Source: an uncultured Acidiphilium sp.
GTDB taxonomy: Bacteria > Bacillota > Clostridia > Christensenellales > Borkfalkiaceae
Direction: 5' to 3'
Length of the DNA stretch: 22,200 bases
Assembly: GCA_902495325.1 (NCBI GenBank)
Contig: CABUWK010000042.1
Coordinates: forward strand, 1 to 22,200
Shown here: one piece after another, positions 1 to 8,002 of the stretch
Position numbering within the stretch: the stretch's first letter is position 1
How the letters are laid out: each line of letters opens with the position of its first letter
The notes under the pieces: model-generated
Seen by the model: only the letters and a program-made list of their open reading frames with translations
Databases searched by the model: none
What the model was told of the DNA's origin: nothing
Position numbers and translations under genes: made by a program

Positions 1-118
1 AAAAGATATTGCTATATTTTTCGATAAATTAAATAAACGTCCTCGCAAATGTTTGGGTTGGAAAACTCCTTTTGAAGTCTTTTATGGTAAAGTGTTGCAT
101 TTAGTTTGACAATTCAAG
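1..118 (+). mobile_element. Right end of an IS30-family insertion sequence (cut by window edge)
   Basis: The first 109 bases encode the C-terminus of an IS30-type transposase. The sequence just after the stop (TTGACAATTCAAG, about 106-118) resembles the terminal inverted repeat that closes many IS30-family elements. The stretch is clearly richer in A and T than the rest of the window, which fits a separately acquired element. The left end is outside the window, so the inverted repeat and the target duplication cannot be checked. The outer boundary near 118 is an estimate. It lies only a few bases from the T-run of the operon terminator at 123-153. Confidence 0.7.
2..109 (+). CDS. IS30-family transposase, C-terminal fragment (5' end outside window)
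   Basis: The reading frame open at the window edge gives 35 residues and then TGA at 107-109. The peptide contains LNKRPRKCLGWKTPFEVFYG, the hallmark end of IS30-family DDE transposases: the usual form is LN.RPRK.LG(Y/W)KTP.E.F. This part sits after the last catalytic Glu of the DDE domain, so no catalytic residue is visible. Full-length members are about 300-400 residues, so most of the gene lies to the left. Whether the gene is intact cannot be told. The codons are AT-rich, unlike the neighbouring operon. Confidence 0.88.
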   Translation, partial: KDIAIFFDKLNKRPRKCLGWKTPFEVFYGKVLHLV

Positions 119-122
119 TATC

Positions 123-153
123 AAAAAAAGAGAGAACACAAATCGTTCTCTCT
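123..153 (-). terminator. Rho-independent terminator of the operon
   Basis: A perfect 9-bp inverted repeat (AGAGAGAAC at 129-137, GTTCTCTCT at 145-153) encloses a 7-base loop. Read on the minus strand it is followed at once by seven Ts (123-129). It begins 10 bases after the stop codon of the GH106-like gene (163-165) and so ends the long minus-strand operon. The stem is AT-containing but uninterrupted, and the U-tract is well placed. Confidence 0.85.
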
Positions 154-162
154 CCGGAATTT

Positions 163-3075
163 TTATCTTTCCAGAATGCGCATTTTCAAAGGCAAACCCT
201 GCGGGATCAGCCCCGTACGTTCCGAATTTTTTATCTCCGTTCCGAAAGGATTCTGACGGGTGAAAACAAGCCCGATCGTCAGTTTTTCGTCCGTTACGGA
301 AAACTCCGCTTCGTAGGGAAGAAACGCGACGGGCGAAGAACCGAAATATGCGATCGCCGCGGGAAGATCCCCAAACTCGACTTTATAATTTCCGTTTTTA
401 AAGGGCGCGGAAAGTTTCAGCCTTCCGCCGTAATACTTCAGCCCCTGCTTACAGACGTCGCCCGGAACGATCATTGCGGGCAGAGAAACGATCCCGTCTT
501 TTTCGTCCACGCCGAATTTTCCGACGAGGTACAGATTTTCGATATCGTAGCGATCGGTGAAACAGAAGGAAACGGTCAGCTCGTTTTCCCCTTGTTTCAA
601 CGCGCCTTCCGGAATGGCGATTTTTTTAAAACAAGCGTCTATATATCCGTTAACCGCCGATTTGTTATCGAGTTTCACTCCGTTTACGAAAAGCTCCGCC
701 GTCTCGTCTTCCGTCATAACGGAAATATCTTCCGGGATATCTTTTATGAAAAAGGAGAACGCGAGCGTAACTTTGCACACGCTTTTCGCCGCGGGATAAA
801 ACTTGTTGCGGAACCACGGCTGAACCATTTCGCCGTGACGAAGAGGGATCGAAAAACGATTTCTCAATTTCTCGTCTGCGGTAAGAAGGTCTCCCTCGCA
901 GAAAAATTCGCCGTTCACATAGCACTTTGCCCCGTCCAGCGGAAGGAGATTCGGTTCGGAAAGTTCGTAGTCGTATTGTTCGGGCACGACCGTTTCCCGC
1001 GTGTATTCCTTCGCATTTACGGAAAGAGAACGATCCGTGAAATACAAAACGAGCATTTCGCCCCGCGCGAACGTTTTCTTCACGCAGACGGTATCCCCTT
1101 TGCGGGTAAACCCGACCGGAACGAACGCCCCGCATTTCAGATCGATCGCCACGGGATCTCTGACGTCTTTTATTTCGATCTCCGCATCGTTTTTCCCTTC
1201 GGCACGATTTAAAAAGAAATGGCAGGTTCCGCCGTCAAAAGATCTCGTTTCTGCCAATAATTGTTCGTTATTCGTCTTATAGGAAGACTTTTTAATCGCT
1301 TCAAGAACTTTTTCCGGGTAAAAGCCGATCCGATCCGCCCCGCGGAGATCTTCGGAAAAATCATGTTTTACGCCGTCGAGATATTCGGGGAGATCTCCCG
1401 CAAGTATCAGCTTTCCGCCCTTTTTCAGGAAGGAAGAGAGAGCCGAAAGTGTGGTACCGCGCAGATTCAGATTGCCATTCAGTATAATTTTCCGATACCG
1501 TTTGTTTCCGACGACGATCTCGCCGTTTTCCTCTTTTCCGTGGCAGGCAAAAATACCCTCGTCGATATAATCGGCAGACGCGCCGTGCATGCGGAGATAA
1601 CGGAAAAGTTCGTAATATTCCCTTTCGAGTTTTGCCGCGCGCGGGTTTTCCGTGCCGAAACAATTCACGAAAGTGCGCTCGTTCACAAGCCCCCAGAGGG
1701 ATTCCACGGGATTCACGATCGCCGTATCCGTCTCTTCTTCCCCTTCGGTCAGAAGGTACTGCAGGCGGGAAAAATAACTTTCCGTATAGTCGTGGTCTTC
1801 CCACCAGGCAGACTGCGCGAGAAAACTTGCGGGATAATCGCGTTTTGCCTGCCCTTTCATGGTGTACCAGGAAAGATGCGGACAGCGTAAATTGACCCCG
1901 CCGAGGCTCTGCCATTCGCCCGTGCGTTTATAATCGGCAAACGTCATTTTCCAGCCGGTTGCGGCATAAAGCTCGTCGAGCACGAATTTTTTTCCGAGCT
2001 GCTTCGCAACGGACGATACGAGAGAAGGAACGTTCACCGCAAAGTTGTCCTCGCACAGGTTATCCATCCCCGGCATGTCCATATATTCGTAATATCTCAT
2101 CACACTGCCACACATGGTGGTCTGCGCGGCGAGATTGTCCTCGTGCAGAACGTGCCCCGTGACCAGGATCCCGTGCGCGCGGCACCAGTCATGATAAGGC
2201 TTTGCGAAGTTTTCGAGGAAAAGTTCCTGTTCCGTTTCGATCAGGTCGTAAGCCTCTTTACAAAATTCGTCCGAGCCGTCGCCGAACCACAAAAGAGGCA
2301 GTCTTTCCTCGATCCGGTACCCGTTGCGCTTCGCGAACTCGTCAAACAGCGCGTAGGTATAAGGGATCTCCTTTTCGGCGCGGGGTTCCTTTCTTCCGAA
2401 TCCGTTCAGATAAGGGTTTCTGTGCGGTTCGTCGGTAAAAATACCCCTGATCACCCTTCCGAACAGGTCGCCGAACGCTTTGAAATATTTTTCGTGCGTC
2501 AGTTCGATAAACTTTTCGGTCGCGGCTTTGTTCATCGTGTCGGCATAGGTGTAGCCGTTATAAAAACTGTCGGGCTGCATGTAGTCGTAATAAAATACGA
2601 AAACGCGCTCCCCTTCTCTTCTCTCTTCCGCCGCGGCGATCTTCCGGTAACTTCCGACGGCTTTTCCCGAAAAAACAACGGCAAAAAGCCCGAGGAAATT
2701 TTCGGGCTTTTCGTAAGGTTCGCCGTCCGGCACTTCGCGGTAGATCATATACTTCGCGCGGAAAGCTTTTTCCTTCGTGACGTAACCGCCGCAGGTTCCG
2801 CTCGGCCAGCGGTCCTCGTCGTAAAGATAGGCTTCCATGCCGTTTTCGTACAGACATTCGGCGGCAAACTTCACGTCGGACAACCACTCGTCGCTCATAT
2901 ATTCGGTCACAAGCCCCGTGCGGGAGTGAATAAACGCCCCGCCGAAACCCATTTTCTTTAAAACCTTTACCTGTTTTTCGACTTCGGCTTTTTCGATTTT
3001 TCCGTTCCACGCCCAGAAGGGTTTTCCGCGATAAGCCGCGGTTGGATTTTTCAGTAATTCAAGATCGATTTCCAT
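163..3075 (-). CDS. GH106-like glycoside hydrolase (alpha-L-rhamnosidase-related), cytoplasmic
   Basis: This 970-residue protein resembles the family annotated as glycosyl hydrolase / alpha-L-rhamnosidase, GH106-related. The N-terminus follows the family pattern: NP..YRGKPFWAWNG (10-25), GFGGAFIHSRTGL (43-55), YDEDRWPSGTCGG (85-97), FTDEPH (213-218) and GHVLHEDN (307-314). The acidic residues in the last two motifs are candidate active-site residues. A C-terminal beta-sandwich (about 765-970), with LFVNG and an EN.Y..GKFG motif, probably binds sugar. There is no signal peptide, so it should act on imported oligosaccharides. It starts 7 bases after the GH78-like gene, with no strong Shine-Dalgarno site, so translation may depend on coupling. 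Last gene before the terminator. The sugar removed is not proven by sequence; many GH106-like proteins have untested specificity. Confidence 0.82.
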   Translation of the reverse strand: MEIDLELLKNPTAAYRGKPFWAWNGKIEKAEVEKQVKVLKKMGFGGAFIHSRTGLVTEYMSDEWLSDVKFAAECLYENGMEAYLYDEDRWPSGTCGGYVTKEKAFRAKYMIYREVPDGEPYEKPENFLGLFAVVFSGKAVGSYRKIAAAEERREGERVFVFYYDYMQPDSFYNGYTYADTMNKAATEKFIELTHEKYFKAFGDLFGRVIRGIFTDEPHRNPYLNGFGRKEPRAEKEIPYTYALFDEFAKRNGYRIEERLPLLWFGDGSDEFCKEAYDLIETEQELFLENFAKPYHDWCRAHGILVTGHVLHEDNLAAQTTMCGSVMRYYEYMDMPGMDNLCEDNFAVNVPSLVSSVAKQLGKKFVLDELYAATGWKMTFADYKRTGEWQSLGGVNLRCPHLSWYTMKGQAKRDYPASFLAQSAWWEDHDYTESYFSRLQYLLTEGEEETDTAIVNPVESLWGLVNERTFVNCFGTENPRAAKLEREYYELFRYLRMHGASADYIDEGIFACHGKEENGEIVVGNKRYRKIILNGNLNLRGTTLSALSSFLKKGGKLILAGDLPEYLDGVKHDFSEDLRGADRIGFYPEKVLEAIKKSSYKTNNEQLLAETRSFDGGTCHFFLNRAEGKNDAEIEIKDVRDPVAIDLKCGAFVPVGFTRKGDTVCVKKTFARGEMLVLYFTDRSLSVNAKEYTRETVVPEQYDYELSEPNLLPLDGAKCYVNGEFFCEGDLLTADEKLRNRFSIPLRHGEMVQPWFRNKFYPAAKSVCKVTLAFSFFIKDIPEDISVMTEDETAELFVNGVKLDNKSAVNGYIDACFKKIAIPEGALKQGENELTVSFCFTDRYDIENLYLVGKFGVDEKDGIVSLPAMIVPGDVCKQGLKYYGGRLKLSAPFKNGNYKVEFGDLPAAIAYFGSSPVAFLPYEAEFSVTDEKLTIGLVFTRQNPFGTEIKNSERTGLIPQGLPLKMRILER

Positions 3076-3082
3076 ATCAAGA

Positions 3083-4708
3083 TTATATCTTACTTATCTC
3101 GGCAATGCAACCGTTTGTAACGATTTCCGTCTCTTTCGGCGCAATAATTTTCGTTTTGATGCCCGAATCGGTCTTCACGTGGGAAATTTCAACCGTTCCG
3201 AAGGGAGTGGGAACTTTTCCTTCCGCAAACGACAGCCCGCCGAGATCGGGCGAGATCTCTATTTTTTTACATCCGGCAGCTTTCACGGAAACTCCGAGAA
3301 CGTTTTCCGCAAGAAATCCGATCGGTCCGCACGACCACCCGTGACAAAGGGAATGGCGGAACCCGGAATAGCAATATTTTCCGTAATCGCCGTGAATATC
3401 CTTTTCTCCTTTTTCCGGCAATGTGTCGATCCTGCCGCTGCCGTTGATCCAGGAAACGTCGAAATCTTCCCAGAAAGAGGTGGCGCCCTTCCCGAGCATG
3501 CCGCCGTAATATTCCTTCATGATCCCGATCGCCTTCTCCGCGCCGACGGTTTTCCCGATCGCCGACAGAATATAGTAGCTCATAAAGGAAGATACACCCT
3601 TCGCGCCCCCTTCCGTCAGCTTCGCGCCGACCGCCCTGCCGTTTTCCCCGCACGCGAGGTAACGCATGGCGATCGCCTGTTTGGCGGAAAGTTCCGTCTG
3701 CGGTCTTCTGCCGAGTTTCTCTGCCGCCTTAGCGGCAACGGACGGATCTTTCCCCGCAACGGCAAGAAGTTCCGCCGCCCGTCTGCACGCGATCCCGCAC
3801 AAAGCCGCCACGCCTTCGGCGGCGTCTGCGGTACCGCTCGTCGCCCAGTCGAGAAAATCGCTCGGAAATACCGTGCTCCCGTCTTCCACGATCGAACGGT
3901 CGATGTTTCCGATCAGTTTTCCGAGATATTCCGCATGTTGTTCCACAACTTCCTTTCTTCCCGTGAAACGATAATAATCGTATAAAACGACGATCCACCA
4001 GAAAGAATAGGAAGAAAGCCCGTTCATCCACCCGTCCGGCGGGGTTTCTTCCGCAGCGAACGAAAGACAGTTTCCGATGTTTTCGATATCGCCCGCGGTG
4101 TACAAAAGCCCGAGCGTTTCGGGGTGCAGATCGCCGATCCACACCAGCCTGTCCCGCTTAATCCCGTCCCAGATCATTCCGCCGTGCAGGCAGAGAAAAA
4201 GGGTGCGGCGGGAAACTTCGTAAATCTCGTTCACGAGGGGATCGGAACAGGAAAACGATCCGATCACGGCATGTTTTTCCTCTTCGCATGCGGCGAGAAT
4301 ACTCTTGATCCTGTACTCTCCGCCCGTAAATTCAAAACAGACGAAACGGAAACCGGTGTTCCCGTAACGCCCGTCGGAAAGCTGAGAAAACGTGACGGCG
4401 AAATCGCGCGGAGAATGATCGTTCGTCGCGTTTTTCACGCCGAGCGGAGTCAACGCCTCCGAAAGAGATTCCCCGAAACGAATCCTTACGGGCTCGCCGT
4501 CGTTGATATAGTGCATGAGAACGCGAACGCCCCCGCAGACTTCTTTTCCGAAATCGAGGACGATCCGGCTTTTGCCTTTTACCGTGGCGACGTCGTTTTC
4601 ACCCAGCCCGATCTGCATCGTTTTCGTTTTCAACAGAGAATTTCCGGTTTCGATCTCCCCTTCCGCAAGGGCGATTTTTACGGGATATAAATATGAGATT
4701 TCGTTCAT
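3083..4708 (-). CDS. GH78-like alpha-L-rhamnosidase-related protein, short form
   Basis: The protein has 541 residues. The frame is open further upstream, but the real start is the ATG at 4708. It overlaps the previous stop in ATGA, has an AAGGA-type ribosome site, and the upstream extension is a basic non-protein-like shadow of the GDPD gene. The (alpha/alpha)6 core carries GIKRDRLVWIGD with Asp186 and Asp193, the place of the GH78 catalytic-acid region. It also carries GATSFWED with Glu414, matching the general-base Glu motif GAT..WE, and GFRHSLCHGWSCGP near the end. An N-terminal beta domain (about 30-140) precedes the core. The large N-terminal carbohydrate-binding modules of classical GH78 enzymes are missing, and there is no signal peptide. 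Expected role: cytoplasmic removal of terminal alpha-L-rhamnose or a similar sugar. Specificity is inferred. Confidence 0.8.
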   Translation of the reverse strand: MNEISYLYPVKIALAEGEIETGNSLLKTKTMQIGLGENDVATVKGKSRIVLDFGKEVCGGVRVLMHYINDGEPVRIRFGESLSEALTPLGVKNATNDHSPRDFAVTFSQLSDGRYGNTGFRFVCFEFTGGEYRIKSILAACEEEKHAVIGSFSCSDPLVNEIYEVSRRTLFLCLHGGMIWDGIKRDRLVWIGDLHPETLGLLYTAGDIENIGNCLSFAAEETPPDGWMNGLSSYSFWWIVVLYDYYRFTGRKEVVEQHAEYLGKLIGNIDRSIVEDGSTVFPSDFLDWATSGTADAAEGVAALCGIACRRAAELLAVAGKDPSVAAKAAEKLGRRPQTELSAKQAIAMRYLACGENGRAVGAKLTEGGAKGVSSFMSYYILSAIGKTVGAEKAIGIMKEYYGGMLGKGATSFWEDFDVSWINGSGRIDTLPEKGEKDIHGDYGKYCYSGFRHSLCHGWSCGPIGFLAENVLGVSVKAAGCKKIEISPDLGGLSFAEGKVPTPFGTVEISHVKTDSGIKTKIIAPKETEIVTNGCIAEISKI

Positions 4709-6486
4709 TGTTTCCGTTTCCTTTTTTTCTCCGCCCGGATCGCAAATACCGCCGACGCGAAAGCGAGCGGGGCAAAGCCCGATCCCGCGGAAGCGCCGCA
4801 ACCTCTCTTTTTGCTCTTCACCGTAACGGTCTGCTTCTGCGTGTACATCACCGCAGAAATATAATAATCTTCGGCGGGGTCGTATTCGGCGATCACCTCG
4901 TACGTTCCGTCCCCCGCGGGCGCAACGTCCGTGACCTTTCCTTCGGCGATCTTCGTTCCTCCGCCGTATTCGGTCACTTCTATCTTTATACTTCCGCCGA
5001 TTTCCGGCACTTTGTCCGTTTCCGGCAGAACGGCGATTTTCTCCGGCATGAGAGAAAGGGCGTCCGCATTGTTGTTCGTCATCGCGGGGATCCCGGTTTC
5101 CAATCCGTTCACAACGGTAACTTCGCCGTTGTACGTCCACGTCCACGGAATAATACCCCTCGCTATAAGCCGTTTATTCTTTGTTTTGTCAAGCGCGGCG
5201 AAATTGTAATCGATCGCGCGGTTTTCCCTGCATGCCACCCCGAGGATCTCTTCGATCGTCTGCGACGTTTTGCCGTTCAGGTCCCCCACGGGGATCCCGG
5301 GCAGAACTTCGCTCATTCTGCCGAGCTGGTCTCCGTCAAACGAAATCACGACCATTCTGTTTTTCAGCCACGCGAGATCTCCCGAAAGTTTCTCTTTCAG
5401 CACGTCCGCGAAATCGGGATTATTCGTTTTGATCTCGAGTATCAGAACCGCGTCGCTTTTCTCAAGCGCGCCCGCGATGTCTTCGATATAAGGGATCTTT
5501 TCGTCCGAAATCTGCTTCAGGTGGAATTTATTCAGCTCGGCTGAAGTATAATCTTCGATATTGCCCGTTCCGGTGGAAGTGCGGGCAAGGTTTGCGTCGT
5601 GCATGAAAACGATCTCTTTGTCTTTGGTGAGATAGCAATCCAGTTCGACGTGCGTCGCCCCCGCTTCGACCGCGGCGAGCGTTCCGCTCACGGAGTTCTC
5701 GTTATATTTCTCGGGCAGTCCCCTGTGCGCCGAATTGAACGGCGTGCGGGAGATCCCGCCCTCGTATTCGCGTAAAACCCCGTTCACCGCCGACGCGCTC
5801 TCCGCGATCACGCCGTAACATCCGCTTGCCACGCAGTTTTTTATCGACATCCGCTCGTCGGATCCCGCTTTCACCCAGACGGTCTTGAACCTTGCCTGCA
5901 CATATCTCACGTTGTCGTAAGACGCGACCGCTTCCGGCAGAACGCAGATCTGCGCGAGGGATTCGTTTGCGACCGGAACGACTTTTTCCATATCGGCATT
6001 TTCGTCGAATTCGACGATCCCCCGCATGAGAGGAAACGCCTCTTTCACCTTTTTTACCGTCTCCGACGAAGAGGACATCACGGACGCGTCCGCCGCGCGC
6101 TCGCCGCTTGCCATCGCCGCGATAAACGCGTCGGCAAAAGAGGGCGACACGCGGAAAACGGGAAGAATGCTCTCCCCGAGATATTCGTTGAAAGCGACGG
6201 AAAGGTCGCACAGTTTTTCGCCCTTCTCTCCGATCACCCCGCCGCCTTCACCGACGGTCAGGATCGCCTGAACGGGTTTATCGTCCCCTTTCAGAGAGGA
6301 TAACGCATCCGCCGTCTTTACGTCCGCGATCGCGATCGGAGGCGTCTGCAATCCGCTTACCGTCTCCGTTTCCGCCGTAAGAGCTTTCGCCCTCTTCGTT
6401 TCCGCGCCCGCTCCCGCAGGCATAAACGCAAACAACGCCGATATCGCAAAAATCAGCGCGAAAAACACCGCATTCGTTCTCTTCAT
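4705..6486 (-). CDS. Secreted, C-terminally anchored glycerophosphodiester phosphodiesterase (GDPD family)
   Basis: I place the start at the ATG at 6486, not an in-frame TTG six bases upstream: it forms ATGA with the upstream stop and has AGGGG eight bases before it. The protein has 593 residues, with a signal peptide (residues 1-28, AGAGA then ET). The GDPD barrel covers about 250-470: AHRG with His254, an EN pair, ELDCYLTKD with Glu281 and Asp283, and MHDANLARTSTGTG with His296. These are the two catalytic histidines and metal-binding acids of the family. Residues about 45-235 look like a second, degenerate barrel lacking the HRG and HD motifs. A beta-rich stretch follows the catalytic domain. 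The tail, from Cys563, is RGCGAS, a hydrophobic segment, then EKKRKRKQ. Family members release glycerol 3-phosphate from phosphodiesters; GlpQ-type enzymes can also degrade teichoic acid. The presence in a sugar operon suggests a glycerophosphorylated glycan (inference). Confidence 0.85.
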   Translation of the reverse strand: MKRTNAVFFALIFAISALFAFMPAGAGAETKRAKALTAETETVSGLQTPPIAIADVKTADALSSLKGDDKPVQAILTVGEGGGVIGEKGEKLCDLSVAFNEYLGESILPVFRVSPSFADAFIAAMASGERAADASVMSSSSETVKKVKEAFPLMRGIVEFDENADMEKVVPVANESLAQICVLPEAVASYDNVRYVQARFKTVWVKAGSDERMSIKNCVASGCYGVIAESASAVNGVLREYEGGISRTPFNSAHRGLPEKYNENSVSGTLAAVEAGATHVELDCYLTKDKEIVFMHDANLARTSTGTGNIEDYTSAELNKFHLKQISDEKIPYIEDIAGALEKSDAVLILEIKTNNPDFADVLKEKLSGDLAWLKNRMVVISFDGDQLGRMSEVLPGIPVGDLNGKTSQTIEEILGVACRENRAIDYNFAALDKTKNKRLIARGIIPWTWTYNGEVTVVNGLETGIPAMTNNNADALSLMPEKIAVLPETDKVPEIGGSIKIEVTEYGGGTKIAEGKVTDVAPAGDGTYEVIAEYDPAEDYYISAVMYTQKQTVTVKSKKRGCGASAGSGFAPLAFASAVFAIRAEKKRKRKQ

Positions 6487-7292
6487 TCCCAAAGCCCCTT
6501 CGATGATATTTTGTCCCGGAACAATTCGTAAAATTCCGTATTCGTCACATAAACGATATCGCTTCTGCCCGCCATATACGACAGAAATTTTTCCGCATTA
6601 TCCCATCCGTTATACGCCGAGATCGCCCACGGGTGATCCCAGACGTAAAAAAGCATATCTTCGGTCGCCTCGCTTTCCGCAAACTCTTCCGCAAGGCTCA
6701 TCAGCCTTCCGTCAAGCATGCTGCAGGTCGGTTTCCAAGTCATAAAATTTCCGGGCAGCGAAAATCCGTACGTGTTATCCGTATCGCGCGCGAAACGGAT
6801 CTGCGTTCCGGAAAGCAGAGCGTTCACCACTCTGTCGTCATAATAGGCGGTGCCGCCCGGATAGGCGACCCCAACGGGCTCTTTTCCCGTCAGTTCTTTT
6901 ATTTTTTCACCGTCCTTCTCCGTTTCCGAAACAATTTCTCCGTCTCCGAGAGAGAGAAATTCGCGATGGGAAAATCCGTGCGAAATCACGTCGAAACCGG
7001 CATATACGGCGTTTTCCTTCGCATAGGAAAATAACATCCGTTTCCAGCTTCCCGCAACTTCGATCGTATTTTCCCCGTCCATAAGCCCGGCGTTTAAACA
7101 AAATGTGGCTGGGATATCGTATTTTTTCAGAAGGGCGATCAGTTTTTCGTCCTCATACGTCCCGTCGTCGAAACTCAAGGTGAAATATTTTTTCGGTTTT
7201 TCCGTTTCCTTGCCGCCTGTTTTCTCTTTGCATCCGGAAGAAAACGAGCAGAGGATCGCCGCGGACAAAAGAACGGATAACAATCTTTTCAT
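6483..7292 (-). CDS. Polysaccharide deacetylase-family lipoprotein (NodB-type)
   Basis: The protein has 269 residues, with a lipoprotein signal ending in FSSGC (Cys21) and a Lys/Glu-rich linker. The NodB-like domain starts at about residue 36: LSFDDGTYEDE (Asp42, Asp43), ATFCLNAG, SHGFSH with His105 and His109 as metal ligands, and GVAYPGG. The usual Ser/Thr after the first His is Gly, as in many carbohydrate-esterase-4 relatives. The rest (DNTYGF..P, W.PTC, AEEF, LFYVWDHPW, EFYEL) closely parallels the next upstream gene, so the two are paralogues. It is expected to act at the outer membrane face, removing acetyl groups from a glycan. The start overlaps the previous stop in ATGA (7289-7292). 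Substrate unknown; the N-deacetylase versus O-deacetylase choice cannot be read from sequence. Confidence 0.86.
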   Translation of the reverse strand: MKRLLSVLLSAAILCSFSSGCKEKTGGKETEKPKKYFTLSFDDGTYEDEKLIALLKKYDIPATFCLNAGLMDGENTIEVAGSWKRMLFSYAKENAVYAGFDVISHGFSHREFLSLGDGEIVSETEKDGEKIKELTGKEPVGVAYPGGTAYYDDRVVNALLSGTQIRFARDTDNTYGFSLPGNFMTWKPTCSMLDGRLMSLAEEFAESEATEDMLFYVWDHPWAISAYNGWDNAEKFLSYMAGRSDIVYVTNTEFYELFRDKISSKGLWE

Positions 7293-8002
7293 TCTTTATG
7301 AAATCTCCCGTAAAATTCGCCGCAGGTCAGACATTCGATATCCTTTCTGCCCGATACTTCCTTGCAGAAATATCCGAGTTTATCCCAGCATTCCGTGCCA
7401 AGATCGAACTCGTAAGAATGCCCCCAGACGAAGAACAGAGCGTCCTCTCCCCGCGGGGTCAGACGGAAAAACTCTTCCGCCCGTCCGATCAACTCGTCTC
7501 CGCGGAACTGACAGGTGGGATCCCACCGGTAAAAATCGGAAGGAAAGGTAAACCCGTGGGTCTCGTCGATCGTTCTGCCGTACTTCAGTTTTCCGCCTTT
7601 TTTCAGAAAGGCGATCACCCCGTCGGTATAATTGGGCGTCATTCCGGCATAGGCGATCCCGAGCGGACTTCTGCCCGTCAGGCGGGTAAGTTCTTCATAG
7701 TCCTTTTCGATCTCCTCTTCCGCCGCCTTTTCGGAAACGGAAGGAAGATAAGCGTGCGTATACCCGTGGCAAGCCACCTCGAAACCATCGTATAAGCCGT
7801 TTAACACCTGATTTTTCGTAACTTTATCATGGCGGAGAAGCTTGCCGTCGTAAGCGGGAACGGGGATCTCTTCCCTTTCGCCGAGCCTGCCGGCATTGAG
7901 ATTGAACGTTGCCGTAAGCCCGTATCTGCGAAAGACGGAGATCACCCGCTCGTCCTGCGTCACCCCGTCGTCGAGACTCATCACGAGGTATTTTCTGTTC
8001 AT
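7289..8002 (-). CDS. Cytoplasmic polysaccharide deacetylase-family protein
   Basis: The protein has 237 residues, no signal peptide or membrane segment, and begins directly with the catalytic strand: MSLDDGVTQDE with Asp11 and Asp12, then TATFNLNAG. The metal-binding pair is in ACHGYTH (His79, His83). The third motif, GIAYAGM, lacks the Pro and Gly of the sister protein's AYPGG. It shares with the next gene the unusual C-terminal half (DETHGF..P, W.PTCQ, AEEFF, LFFVWGH, EFYGRF). NodB-type deacetylases usually act outside the cell, so a cytoplasmic copy suggests deacetylation of imported oligosaccharides beside the GH94 phosphorylase. The start at 8002 overlaps the GH94 stop in ATGA, and the stop overlaps the next start the same way. 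Function is inferred from family and context. Confidence 0.84.
   Translation of the reverse strand: MNRKYLVMSLDDGVTQDERVISVFRRYGLTATFNLNAGRLGEREEIPVPAYDGKLLRHDKVTKNQVLNGLYDGFEVACHGYTHAYLPSVSEKAAEEEIEKDYEELTRLTGRSPLGIAYAGMTPNYTDGVIAFLKKGGKLKYGRTIDETHGFTFPSDFYRWDPTCQFRGDELIGRAEEFFRLTPRGEDALFFVWGHSYEFDLGTECWDKLGYFCKEVSGRKDIECLTCGEFYGRFHKE

Noticed and set aside
106..1212. A 368-codon + strand open frame beginning at the end of the insertion sequence
   Set aside because: It is antisense to the GH106-like gene, is rich in Arg and Phe without any domain signature, and begins inside the transposase stop region. The minus-strand protein is clearly the real one.
1311..1326. A CCGGGTAAA half-site inside the GH106-like gene as a third operator
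   Set aside because: Only one arm matches the operator; the other arm is not TTTAC, and it lies deep within a coding region.
4709..5146. N-terminal extension of the GH78-like frame
   Set aside because: The extension is an Arg-rich shadow of the GDPD gene. The ATG at 4708 has an ATGA overlap and a ribosome site.
6487..6492. TTG start two codons upstream for the GDPD protein
   Set aside because: The ATG at 6486 fits the ATGA overlap pattern of the operon and the AGGGG spacing better.
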